Source: DATECU01 sp035286745
Lineage (GTDB): Bacteria > Acidobacteriota > Vicinamibacteria > Fen-336
Assembly: GCA_035286745.1 (NCBI GenBank)
Contig: DATECU010000295.1
Coordinates: 1-18,201, forward strand
DNA length: 18,201 bases
Direction: 5' to 3'
Shown: positions 10,654 through 17,997 of the stretch, one piece after another
Position numbering within the stretch: the stretch's first letter is position 1
Layout: every line of letters starts with the position of its first letter
Made by a program: the position numbers and the translations under genes
The notes under the pieces: generated by a model
Told to the model about the DNA's origin: nothing
What the model saw: the letters and a program-made list of their open reading frames with translations, nothing else
The model's database searches: none

Positions 10654-11264
10654 AGAACCCCCTTGGTGCTGGGGATGCCCGCCACTCTGCCATCGAAGGC
10701 CACCGCCATGGCCAGCGCACGGGCGGTTGCCTTGAACAGGGTCTCGGCAATGTGGTGGGCGTTGCGGCCGCGGATCAGGTCCAGGTGCAGGCTCAGCCGG
10801 CCGTGGTCGGTGAGGGCGCCGAAGAAGTCCTCGAACAACTCGGTAGGCATGGAACCCAGGGTTCTGGCCTTGAAGACCACGCCGTAGTGCAGGGAGGGCC
10901 GGCCGGAGAGATCGACCACCGCCCGCGAGAGGGCCTCGTCCAGCGGAACGTAGGCGTGACCGAAGCGCGCGATCCCGGCCTTGTCGCCCAGGGCCTCGCG
11001 CAGAGCGTCGCCCAGGACCATCCCCACGTCCTCCACCGTGTGGTGCGCATCCACGTGCAGGTCGCCCCGACAGCGCAGGTCCAGGTCGAAGCCAGCGTGT
11101 TTGCCCAACGCCTCCAGCATGTGATCGAAGAAGCCGATGCCGGTCCCCACGCGCGTCACACCTCCGCCATCGAGGCGGAGCGCCAACCGGATGTCGGTCT
11201 CGCGGGTCTTGCGCTCGAGCGTCGCGGTGCGGGCGCTCAGCCTCACCGAACGCAGGCGACTCAC
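10650..11264 (-). CDS. hisB: Imidazoleglycerol-phosphate dehydratase (monofunctional)
   Basis: Dehydrates imidazole glycerol phosphate to imidazole acetol phosphate, the sixth histidine step. The 204-residue protein has the duplicated metal-binding signatures DAHHTVED (72-79) and RNAHHIAE (167-174), plus GIGFFDHML (42-50) and FGHAYVPLDEAL (101-112). It has only the dehydratase domain, with no N-terminal histidinol-phosphatase domain as in E. coli HisB. I place the start at GTG 11264, which forms a GTGA overlap with the hisC stop. The longer in-frame extension to 11372 lies inside hisC and adds 36 residues foreign to the family. It ends in a GTGA overlap with hisH. Confidence 0.95.
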   Translation of the reverse strand: MSRLRSVRLSARTATLERKTRETDIRLALRLDGGGVTRVGTGIGFFDHMLEALGKHAGFDLDLRCRGDLHVDAHHTVEDVGMVLGDALREALGDKAGIARFGHAYVPLDEALSRAVVDLSGRPSLHYGVVFKARTLGSMPTELFEDFFGALTDHGRLSLHLDLIRGRNAHHIAETLFKATARALAMAVAFDGRVAGIPSTKGVL

Positions 11265-12367
11265 GAGAGCATTTCCTGCGCGGCCGTCGGCGCTCCGGCA
11301 TCCAGACTGGCGCGCAAGGCCAAGAGCAGCCTCTGGTTCTCGGTATCGGTGCCCACGCTCACGCGCAGACACCGGGACAATCGCGGGTAGGAGCTGACGT
11401 CGCGTACCAGGATGCCCTGAGCCAGAAGATCCTCGCTGACCTCGCTGGGCGCCCTTCCCACCATCTCAATGAGGATGAAGTTCGCGCGGGAAGGATAGGC
11501 CCGGACACCCGGGATGGCCCTCAGGTCCCGGAACAGCGTGTCCCGGGCAGCCGTGAGGTGAGCCACCGTTTCCGAGAGCGCGGGGTAGGCGTCGATCGCC
11601 GCCACCGCGGCAAGCTGGGAAAGAAAGTTGATGTTGTAGGGCAGACGCGCCTTGTTGATCTCGCGGACCAGTTCGGGCGAGGCCAACAAGTAGCCGATGC
11701 GCAAGCCCGCCAGGCCCATCGCCTTGGAGAAGGTCCGCAGCACCACCAGGTTCTGATGGCGGGCCAAGAGCGGCACCACCGTTTGGCCCGCGAACTCGTG
11801 GTAGGCCTCATCGATCACCACCAGGCCATCGCCCTCCCCGCACAGCCGCTCCACGTCGCTAAGCGACAGCACGCCGCCGGTGGGGTTGTTCGGCGAGCAA
11901 ACGATGGTGACCGGCGCCCAGGATTCGCGCCGGGTACGAGAGAGCGCCGTCACGTCGTACTCCAGATCGGGCCCCAGGCCCACGCCGATGACCTGACCAC
12001 CCAGGATGCGGGTCAGCAGGCCGTACAAGGTGAAGGTCGGCTCGGGCACCACCACCTTGGTCCTCTCGCCTACCGTCACCAGGAGCAGCGCTTCGATCAG
12101 CTCATTGGAGCCGTTCCCGGCCAGGATGCCGTCGGCCGTCCAGCCCGAGAAGGAGGCGAGTTTTTCGATCAGCTCCCGGGGATCGAACGCGGGGTAGCGC
12201 GACCAGGGTCTGCCCAGGGCCTGCTCCAGCACCCGCCGCTTCAGCGCTTCCGGGATGTCGTAGGGGTTCTCGTTCTGGTTGATCTTGACGGGGGCTTCGC
12301 GAGCCAGGAGCGTGTAGGCGGCAAGGCCACGGACCTCCTTCTTGATGTGTCGCAGGCTAGAAGCCAC
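11261..12367 (-). CDS. hisC: Histidinol-phosphate aminotransferase
   Basis: A PLP enzyme of fold type I that transaminates imidazole-acetol phosphate with glutamate to give L-histidinol phosphate. In 368 residues it shows NGSNELIEALL (85-95), CSPNNPTGG (157-165), the PLP-contacting D186 and Y189 in VIDEAYH, and the Schiff-base Lys K215 in FSKAMGLAGLRIGY. The start is GTG at 12367, preceded by AGGAGG six bases upstream, one of the best ribosome sites in the operon; it overlaps the end of hisD by 11 bases. HisC relatives in some bacteria (notably the hisC of the Bacillus subtilis aromatic supraoperon) also transaminate Tyr/Phe precursors. That dual use is plausible here but is inference. Confidence 0.95.
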   Translation of the reverse strand: MASSLRHIKKEVRGLAAYTLLAREAPVKINQNENPYDIPEALKRRVLEQALGRPWSRYPAFDPRELIEKLASFSGWTADGILAGNGSNELIEALLLVTVGERTKVVVPEPTFTLYGLLTRILGGQVIGVGLGPDLEYDVTALSRTRRESWAPVTIVCSPNNPTGGVLSLSDVERLCGEGDGLVVIDEAYHEFAGQTVVPLLARHQNLVVLRTFSKAMGLAGLRIGYLLASPELVREINKARLPYNINFLSQLAAVAAIDAYPALSETVAHLTAARDTLFRDLRAIPGVRAYPSRANFILIEMVGRAPSEVSEDLLAQGILVRDVSSYPRLSRCLRVSVGTDTENQRLLLALRASLDAGAPTAAQEMLS

Positions 12368-13670
12368 GCTGCCCCTCCTTGTCTCCCTCGAAGCGGGTGA
12401 GCAGGCTCACCGCGTGCCCTCGAAAGCCCTCGGCCATGGCCACCCGCACCATGCCCTCGGTCACCCGACCCAGTCCCTGCCGGCTGAGCCGGACCAAACT
12501 CTGCCGGCGCTCGAAGTCGCGCACCGAAAGCGGGGACGAATAGCGTGCCGAGCCGCCGGTCGGCAACACGTGGTTGGGACCGATCCCATAGTCCCCGACG
12601 GCCACCGGCGAGTAGGCCCCCACGAACACCGCACCGGCCACCACCCGTTCGGCGATCTTGTCAGCCCGGCGCGTCATGACCGCGGCGTGCTCGGGTGCCA
12701 GGGCGTTGATGGCAACCACCCCCTGGTCCAGATCGCGAACCAGGACCAGGGCGCCGTGGCGGGCTAGAGCGCGACCCGCCGCCTTGGGGTTGGCCACCGT
12801 GGGGAGGCCCAGGGCCAGCAGGCGCAGAACCTCCTCCGCCAGCGGTTGCGAGGTGGTCATGAGGACCGCCGTCTCCTCGCCGCTGCCGTGTTCGGCTTGA
12901 GCCAGAAGGTCGGCCGACACCAGCCCGGCGTCGGCGCTGTCGTCGGCCAGGATCGCCACCTCGCTGGGTCCAGCCTGTTGATCGATCTCCACCAGGCCCC
13001 GCACCTGACGCTTGGCCTCGGCCACATAGGCGTTGCCGGGGCCCACGATCTTGGCCACCGCCGGCAGGCTCCGGGTCCCGTAGGCGCAGGCCGCCACCGC
13101 CTGGGCTCCCCCCACGCGGTAGACGCAGTCCTGGCACCCGGCAATCAAGATGGCCGCCGCCACTGCCGGGTTCGCTTCTAGCGTGCGCGGCGGCGTCACC
13201 ACCACCAAACGCGTCACCCCGGCGACCCGGGCCGGGATGGCGTTCATCAGCACCGAGGAGGGATAGGCGCCGGCTCCACCGGGTACGTAGAGGGCGGCCG
13301 ATTCGAGGGGCCGCACCACCTCTCGAAGCTCGGACCCGTCGGCGGCGCGCAGGGTGAAGCCGCTCTGGCGCTGGTGACGGTGGAAGGCCTCGATCCGCTC
13401 CGCCATCTCCTGGAGTGCCGCCACCAGCGACCGATCGGCCCGCCTGGCGAGAGTCCGAAGCTCTTGGGGCGACACCCGAAGGCTGCGCTCGCTCAAGGAG
13501 ACACCGTCGAAGCGCTTCGTCAAACGCATTAGCGCCGCGTCACCGTCCCGCCGCACCTGGGCCAGGATGCGAGCCACCGCCTTGGCGAGCGCGGGGCGAG
13601 GGACCCCGGCCCGAGGCAGGCCTGCCAGGAAGCGTTTCCAGGGCGGGCTCCCGTAGCGGAGCAGCTTCAT
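12357..13670 (-). CDS. hisD: Histidinol dehydrogenase
   Basis: Catalyses the last two steps of histidine synthesis, the NAD-dependent four-electron oxidation of L-histidinol to L-histidine. The 437-residue protein aligns in length with E. coli HisD. It retains the zinc ligands Q258 and H261 (LLAQAEHG), D360 (GDYGIGPNH) and H419 (EGFRGHA), and the catalytic pair E327-H328 (LAPEH). The IVGPGNAYVAEAKRQV and GPSEVAI segments (208-239) are typical of the family. It begins with ATG in an ATGA overlap with hisG; GGGGAGG lies eight bases upstream. Its end overlaps hisC by 11 bases. Confidence 0.97.
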   Translation of the reverse strand: MKLLRYGSPPWKRFLAGLPRAGVPRPALAKAVARILAQVRRDGDAALMRLTKRFDGVSLSERSLRVSPQELRTLARRADRSLVAALQEMAERIEAFHRHQRQSGFTLRAADGSELREVVRPLESAALYVPGGAGAYPSSVLMNAIPARVAGVTRLVVVTPPRTLEANPAVAAAILIAGCQDCVYRVGGAQAVAACAYGTRSLPAVAKIVGPGNAYVAEAKRQVRGLVEIDQQAGPSEVAILADDSADAGLVSADLLAQAEHGSGEETAVLMTTSQPLAEEVLRLLALGLPTVANPKAAGRALARHGALVLVRDLDQGVVAINALAPEHAAVMTRRADKIAERVVAGAVFVGAYSPVAVGDYGIGPNHVLPTGGSARYSSPLSVRDFERRQSLVRLSRQGLGRVTEGMVRVAMAEGFRGHAVSLLTRFEGDKEGQRGF

Positions 13671-14281
13671 GCGCAGGCCCTCCCCAGGGTCTCGATCAAG
13701 CGCGAGACCTCCTGGCGACGGGCGTGGTAGCTGGCGCGGTTGACGATCAAGCGCGCCGAGGAATCGGCGACCTCAGCCTCGATCTCAAGGCCGTTTTCGG
13801 CCAGGGTGCGACCGGTCTCCACCACGTCCACGATGCAGTCGGCGAGGCCCAAGACCGGCGCCAGTTCCACCGAGCCAGCCAGCTTGACCACCTCCACCGA
13901 CACCCCGCGCTCCAGGAAGTAGGCGGCGGTGAGCTTCGGGTACTTGGTGGCGACGCGAACGGTGGAGGCGGACTCGGTCCCGCGGGCGTGGCGCAAGCGG
14001 GCGACCACCAAGCGACAGCGGCCGAAACCGAGGTCCAGCGGCTCGTAGACGTCGCTCCCCGCCTCCAGCAGCACGTCGCGCCCAGCGATGCCGCAGTCGG
14101 CCACCCCGTACTCGACGTAGGTGGGCACGTCCAGGTCCTTGACGAAAAGAAAGCGCAGGCCGCCGGTCTCCACCACCAGCCGGCGGGTGTCGCCGGCCGG
14201 AAAGGGCACCCCTGCCTTACGGAAGAGGGCTTCGGCGCCGGAAAGCAGCTTGCCCTTGGAGAGGGCAACCGTGAGGCTCAT
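13667..14281 (-). CDS. hisG: ATP phosphoribosyltransferase catalytic subunit, short form
   Basis: Catalyses the first committed step of histidine synthesis, condensing ATP with PRPP to N1-(5-phosphoribosyl)-ATP. The 204-residue length is that of HisG-S proteins, which lack the C-terminal regulatory domain and need HisZ, encoded directly upstream. The family PRPP-binding loop is seen as DVVETGRTL at 152-160, preceded by the typical VRVATKYP (108-115) and KLAGSVELAP (133-142). The start is ATG at 14281 in an ATGA overlap with hisZ, with GGGAG six bases upstream. The reading frame stays open far upstream, but that extension is a shadow of hisZ. The gene ends in ATGA with hisD. Confidence 0.96.
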   Translation of the reverse strand: MSLTVALSKGKLLSGAEALFRKAGVPFPAGDTRRLVVETGGLRFLFVKDLDVPTYVEYGVADCGIAGRDVLLEAGSDVYEPLDLGFGRCRLVVARLRHARGTESASTVRVATKYPKLTAAYFLERGVSVEVVKLAGSVELAPVLGLADCIVDVVETGRTLAENGLEIEAEVADSSARLIVNRASYHARRQEVSRLIETLGRACA

Positions 14282-15399
14282 GGGGTTCTCCCGTCGGCCT
14301 CGAAGCGCACCCGGCTGCCAGCCCGCCGGCGCTCGCGCGCCCAACGCAGCGTGGCTCCGAGGTCGCCGCCGCGTGCCGCCTCGGCCCGGGGTGCACTGAC
14401 AGCAAGCGAGCGGCCCTGGCGCTCCAGCAGCAGGTCCACTCGGTCCAGGCCCAGCATGAACCCCACCGCCGGCAGGGGGCGGCCGAAGCGCGCCAGCAGG
14501 CCGTCGTAGCGCCCGCCCCCACCCACCTCGAAGCCTAGACCGGGAGCGAAGACGCGGAAGACCAGGCCCGTGTAGTAGTCGAGACCTCGCACCTCGCCCA
14601 GATCGATGGCGAGGTGGGATCCCAGACCGGCGGCGGTGAGCGCTCCGACCACCTCTTGAAGCTCCCCCACCGCTCGCGTCGCCGGCTCCGAGAAGGCCAG
14701 CGCTTGCCTGGCCCGGTCCAGCACCTCTCGGTCCCCGGCCAGTGTCGTCAGGCTCACCAGCGCCTCGACCACCGCCACCGGAGCCCCGGTCGTCCGCATC
14801 ACCTGGCGCACGCCGGCCGGGTCCTTTGCCTCCACCCGCTCCCGCAATCGATCCAGGCTGGCCGGGTCGAGAGCCGCGCCGGCCAGCAGGCCGGAGAAGA
14901 CACCCAGGTGGCCGAGCGCCAGCACCCAACCATTGACGCCCAGGGACTCCAGGCATTCGGCGGCGATGGCCACGATCTCGGCGTCGGCCTGGGGGCCGGG
15001 GCCTCCCAGGTGCTCGAGGCCCATCTGGTACAGCTCGCTCTGGCGCCCGGCCTTCGGCGGCTCGTAGCGCAGGACCTCGCCGGAGTAGTAGAGGCGCATG
15101 GGCGTGGGGCGGTCCGCCAGTCGCCCGGCGGCGATCTTGGCCAAAAGCGCCGTGAAGTCGGGACGCAGGGCCAGGAGCGAGCCGTCGCGGCCCAGGAAGG
15201 AGTAGGTCTTGGCGGCCAGCGTCTCGCTGGCGAAGACGTCCGCGTAGTCGAAGAGGGGAGGGATGATCTCCTCGTAGTCCCAGCCCTCGAAGACGCGGAC
15301 CACCGCCTCCTCGATGCGCCGACGACGGCGCGCCTCCTCGCCCACGAAGCACTGCACCCCCGGGGGCACCTGCACCAGCTTGTGCGCCAACCCGTTCAC
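14278..15399 (-). CDS. hisZ: ATP phosphoribosyltransferase regulatory subunit HisZ
   Basis: HisZ is a paralogue of histidyl-tRNA synthetase that lacks tRNA charging and partners with short-form HisG, giving it activity and histidine feedback. The sequence has the class II synthetase-like core: GWDYEEIIPPLFDYADVF (about 39-56), LRPDFTALLAKIA, and motif-2-like RLYYSGEVLRYE (about 102-113), then GLEHLG. It is shorter than a full HisRS. I chose GTG at 15399 because GAGG (15408-15405) stands five bases upstream and overlaps the preceding stop region; this gives 373 aa. An upstream in-frame TTG at 15420 would give 380 aa and overlap the ThiF-like gene by 11 bases. The stop overlaps hisG by ATGA, as expected for two subunits of one complex. 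Confidence 0.93.
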   Translation of the reverse strand: MNGLAHKLVQVPPGVQCFVGEEARRRRRIEEAVVRVFEGWDYEEIIPPLFDYADVFASETLAAKTYSFLGRDGSLLALRPDFTALLAKIAAGRLADRPTPMRLYYSGEVLRYEPPKAGRQSELYQMGLEHLGGPGPQADAEIVAIAAECLESLGVNGWVLALGHLGVFSGLLAGAALDPASLDRLRERVEAKDPAGVRQVMRTTGAPVAVVEALVSLTTLAGDREVLDRARQALAFSEPATRAVGELQEVVGALTAAGLGSHLAIDLGEVRGLDYYTGLVFRVFAPGLGFEVGGGGRYDGLLARFGRPLPAVGFMLGLDRVDLLLERQGRSLAVSAPRAEAARGGDLGATLRWARERRRAGSRVRFEADGRTP

Positions 15400-15409
15400 C
15401 CCTACCTCG

Positions 15410-16420
15410 TTAGTTGCCAACGTATCGCGCGTAGACGCCGCGCGCCTGGGCGACGTCGCCGACTCCCTTGACGATGGCTCGCCCGTCGGCGAAGACCACC
15501 AGCTCGGCGCCCGGGCCCAGGAAGCGGACCAGGTATTCGTTAGCCGTCACCTGGCCCACTGCCCTCAAGCGCGAGGCCAGGGCGGCGAGGTCCAACTGCG
15601 CACCGGCGGGGGCGCGGAGCTGCACCGCATCCCGCCCACACAGCACCGCCGAGCCGGCGCCGGGGGCGAGGTAGTCGTAGCGTCCCTCGGCGCAGGCCGG
15701 GCACCAGGGAGCGCGGCCGTGCAGATCCATCACCTCAAAGGTGCCCTGCCACAGGTCGACCGTCACCACCCCCGGCAACAGGGCCTCGGCACGGCCCGCC
15801 AGCAGCTTGAGCGCCTCAGCGGCCTGAATGCCGGCGACCACCTGAACGATAGGCGCCACCACGCCGACCGTGTCGCAGGTGGGGCCCGAGCCCGGAACCG
15901 GCATCTCTTCGAGGATGCAGCGCAGGCACGGCGAGACCCGGGGGCGGACCAGGAGTGCCAGGCCATAGGAGCCCACGCAGGCCCCGTAGACCCAGGGGAT
16001 GCCGTCGCGGACGCAGACGTCGTTGACCAGGAAGCGGGTCTCGAAGTTGTCGGTGCCGTCGAGCACCAGACTCACCCCCTTCACCAGATCGTCGATGTTC
16101 TCGGGGCCGAGATCCGCCACCACCCCGCGGATCTCCACCTCGGAGTTGATGCGCCGGAGGCGAGCCTCGGCCGCCACCGCCTTGGGCAGGCCCGAAGCCA
16201 CGTCTTCCTCGTCGAAGAGGGACTGCCGCTGGAGGTTCGACTCCTCGAGGTAGTCGCGATCCACCACGGTCAGCGAGCCCACGCCGGCCCGCACCATGGT
16301 CTCCGCCAGCGCCGACCCCAGCGCACCACAGCCGACCACCAGCAGCCGCGACTGGCGGATCCGCTGCTGGCCTTCCCGGCCGATGCCGGCGAACAACTCC
16401 TGGCGCGAATACCGGCTCAT
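15410..16420 (-). CDS. ThiF/MoeB/HesA-family E1-like adenylyltransferase
   Basis: A 336-residue E1-like enzyme of the family that adenylates the C-terminal Gly-Gly of small sulfur-carrier or ubiquitin-like proteins. The ATP loop GCGALGS is at 30-36 and DRDYLEESNLQRQ at 54-66. A candidate catalytic Lys is K80, with DGTDN at 121-125. Two Cys pairs that would bind zinc are CLRC (165/168) and CPAC (240/243). C182 in TCDTVGVVAP sits where ThiF/MoeB proteins carry their reactive Cys. Residues about 255-336 form an extra C-terminal domain beyond the core, seen (from memory) in some non-model ThiF-like proteins. No sulfur-carrier gene is visible nearby, so the partner is unknown, and its place in an amino-acid operon is not explained by the classic thiamine or molybdopterin roles. 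It overlaps aroDE by ATGA and ends ten bases before the preferred hisZ start. Confidence 0.85.
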   Translation of the reverse strand: MSRYSRQELFAGIGREGQQRIRQSRLLVVGCGALGSALAETMVRAGVGSLTVVDRDYLEESNLQRQSLFDEEDVASGLPKAVAAEARLRRINSEVEIRGVVADLGPENIDDLVKGVSLVLDGTDNFETRFLVNDVCVRDGIPWVYGACVGSYGLALLVRPRVSPCLRCILEEMPVPGSGPTCDTVGVVAPIVQVVAGIQAAEALKLLAGRAEALLPGVVTVDLWQGTFEVMDLHGRAPWCPACAEGRYDYLAPGAGSAVLCGRDAVQLRAPAGAQLDLAALASRLRAVGQVTANEYLVRFLGPGAELVVFADGRAIVKGVGDVAQARGVYARYVGN

Positions 16421-17892
16421 GGCTTCCGCCCCGCGACCGCCGCCAGGGCGGCCGCCTCCATGGCTTCGACCGGCGCCTTGGTCCCGGTCCAGGTCTCGAA
16501 CTGCACCGCCGCCTGAGCCAGCAGCATCTCCAGGCCGCCGAGGGTGAGGCAGCCGGCTGCCTCCGCCTCGCGCAGCAGCCGGGTCCGGGGCGGGTCGTAG
16601 ACCATATCGAAGACGACGCTGCCCGGCAGGTGGAAGGACGCTGGCACCGGCGACTCCTCGACCGCCTCCCGTCCGCCTAGCGGCGTGGCGTTGATGAGCA
16701 CGTCCCAGCGCTGGGAGGCCAGCTCGTCCAGCGGGGCAACGCTCACACCTACCGCGGTCGCCACGCCGGCCGCTTTCTCCGGATCCCGAGCCAGAAGCGT
16801 GACCTCGGCTCCCTGCACCGCCAGGGCCAGGGCGGCCGCCCGCGCCGCGCCTCCCGCGCCCAGAATCACCACCGCGCGACCCTTGAGGGAAATCCGCTTC
16901 CTGAGAGGAATCACCACCCCTGCCCCATCGGTCGAGGACCCGAGGAGCCGCCCGCCTTCGACCTTGATGGTGTTCACGCTGCCCGAGAGAGCGGCGATGT
17001 CGTCGATCTGGTCCACCCGCTGAGCCACCTCGACCTTGAAAGGACGGGTAACGCTGAAGCCGGAGAGGCCCAGGGCGGGCAACGCTTCCAGGAAGGGGCC
17101 CAGGGCTTCGGCCTGCAGGGGGACGTAGACGGCGTCCATCTCACAGGCGGCAAAGCCGGCATTGTGGATGGCCGGGGACAGGCTGTGCACCACATCCCGT
17201 CCCACCACGCCGTACAGCTTGGTGGCGGGTGTCACCTTCCTGGCGCGATAGGTGCGCGCCAGCTCTGCCAGCGGGAGCTGGCCGGGAGCCGCTTCGCTGC
17301 CCCGCTCCGCGCTGGCGAAGGTGAAGGGCGCGCCGTAGCGACCCGCCATCACCCGGCTGACGATGCCGAGAGGACCCATGGCGACGGGGATGAGGGGCGG
17401 GCCCGGAGCCTGGGCGGTGCGGCTCGCGAACTCCAGGAAGCGCCCCAGCTCGCCGATGGAGCGTGGCGTCACCGCGATCTTGGCGATGTCGGCCCCGCGG
17501 GCGCCCATGGCGGCGTAGATCTCGTCCAGATCCGGGGGCACCCCCTGGAAGTCGTGGCTGGAGACGATCAGGCCCCGGCCCGATTTCTCGATCATCACGT
17601 CCAGCAGGTTGCTGCTCAGCTCGACGTCCACGAAGTCGTAGCCGCGTTTGGCGCCTTCCAGGAGCTTGAGGCGCCTCGCGGGGTCGCTGTCGGGCCACTG
17701 TCCGCCCTCGGAGACGGGGCGGCAGGTGAGGACCAGGGGCCGGGTCTTGGCGCGCAGGAGCATCAAGAGGTCGAGGTCCGACACCAGGTCGGCCCGGATC
17801 TCGAACAAGTCCGCCTGCTCGGCAAGATCCACCATGCGGTCCAGCATGGCCGCGGTGGTGGTCTCGGTCAGGCTAACGCAAATCTGCGCCAT
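16417..17892 (-). CDS. aroDE: Bifunctional 3-dehydroquinate dehydratase / shikimate dehydrogenase
   Basis: Catalyses two successive cytoplasmic steps of the shikimate pathway: dehydration of 3-dehydroquinate, then NADPH reduction of 3-dehydroshikimate to shikimate. Residues about 1-218 form a type I dehydratase (aldolase-type barrel) with the catalytic His in SSHDF (H113) and the Schiff-base Lys in AKIAVTP (K138). Residues about 225-491 are AroE: substrate Ser pair in HSLSP, catalytic K286 in SVTRPFK, D322 in STDG, nucleotide loop GAGGAA (345-350), NATPLG (401-406) and the C-terminal QFETWTG. The order matches the plant DHQ-SDH fusion; as in plants, the usual Asn of the NVTxPxK motif is Ser. 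It is the first structural gene, starting seven bases after the attenuator T tract. The only SD-like bases (GAGG, 17908-17905) lie inside the terminator's 3' arm. The stop overlaps the next gene by ATGA. Confidence 0.95.
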   Translation of the reverse strand: MAQICVSLTETTTAAMLDRMVDLAEQADLFEIRADLVSDLDLLMLLRAKTRPLVLTCRPVSEGGQWPDSDPARRLKLLEGAKRGYDFVDVELSSNLLDVMIEKSGRGLIVSSHDFQGVPPDLDEIYAAMGARGADIAKIAVTPRSIGELGRFLEFASRTAQAPGPPLIPVAMGPLGIVSRVMAGRYGAPFTFASAERGSEAAPGQLPLAELARTYRARKVTPATKLYGVVGRDVVHSLSPAIHNAGFAACEMDAVYVPLQAEALGPFLEALPALGLSGFSVTRPFKVEVAQRVDQIDDIAALSGSVNTIKVEGGRLLGSSTDGAGVVIPLRKRISLKGRAVVILGAGGAARAAALALAVQGAEVTLLARDPEKAAGVATAVGVSVAPLDELASQRWDVLINATPLGGREAVEESPVPASFHLPGSVVFDMVYDPPRTRLLREAEAAGCLTLGGLEMLLAQAAVQFETWTGTKAPVEAMEAAALAAVAGRKP

Positions 17893-17898
17893 AACGCC

Positions 17899-17932
17899 AA
17901 AAAGCCTCTTCAGGATCTCCTGAAGAGGCTTT
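17899..17932 (-). terminator. Intrinsic terminator of the leader (attenuator)
   Basis: On the minus strand the arms AAAGCCTCTTCAGGA (17932-17918) and TCCTGAAGAGGCTTT (17915-17901) are perfectly complementary over 15 bp, with two bases between them formally (in practice a tetraloop or larger). The 3' arm runs straight into a TTTTT tract (17903-17899). The aroDE start codon follows seven bases later, so this terminator can only work as a conditional stop inside the operon leader. On the plus strand the stem is followed by TTTCTT, but no plus-strand gene ends here. Confidence 0.88.
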
Positions 17933-17987
17933 CTTGTCCGGCGCCAACCCCCAGGAAACCCGTTCCGCCTCCGCGGCCGAGCCTCCC
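17916..17987 (-). promoter_or_regulatory. Candidate antiterminator pairing of the attenuator
   Basis: The leader RNA segment GGGAGGCU (17987-17980) can pair with AGCCUCUU (17930-17923), the 5' arm of the terminator, giving eight pairs of which two are G-U. A second partner, UUUCCUG (17958-17952), matches CAGGAGA (17922-17916) with seven pairs and one G-U. A further GGAGGC copy lies at 17972-17967. Any of these would compete with terminator formation. The first segment also sits in the loop of a local hairpin (17991-17987 with 17979-17975, GGCCG/CGGCC), which could be the competing anti-antiterminator. The two main pairings cross each other, so they are alternatives or a pseudoknot. No free-energy calculation was done. 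Confidence 0.5.
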
Positions 17988-17997
17988 GGCCCGCCGC

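Noticed and set aside
17899..17940. Terminator for a plus-strand gene entering from the left.
   Set aside because: No credible plus-strand gene lies to its left; the better T tract (T5) and the context fit the minus-strand leader.
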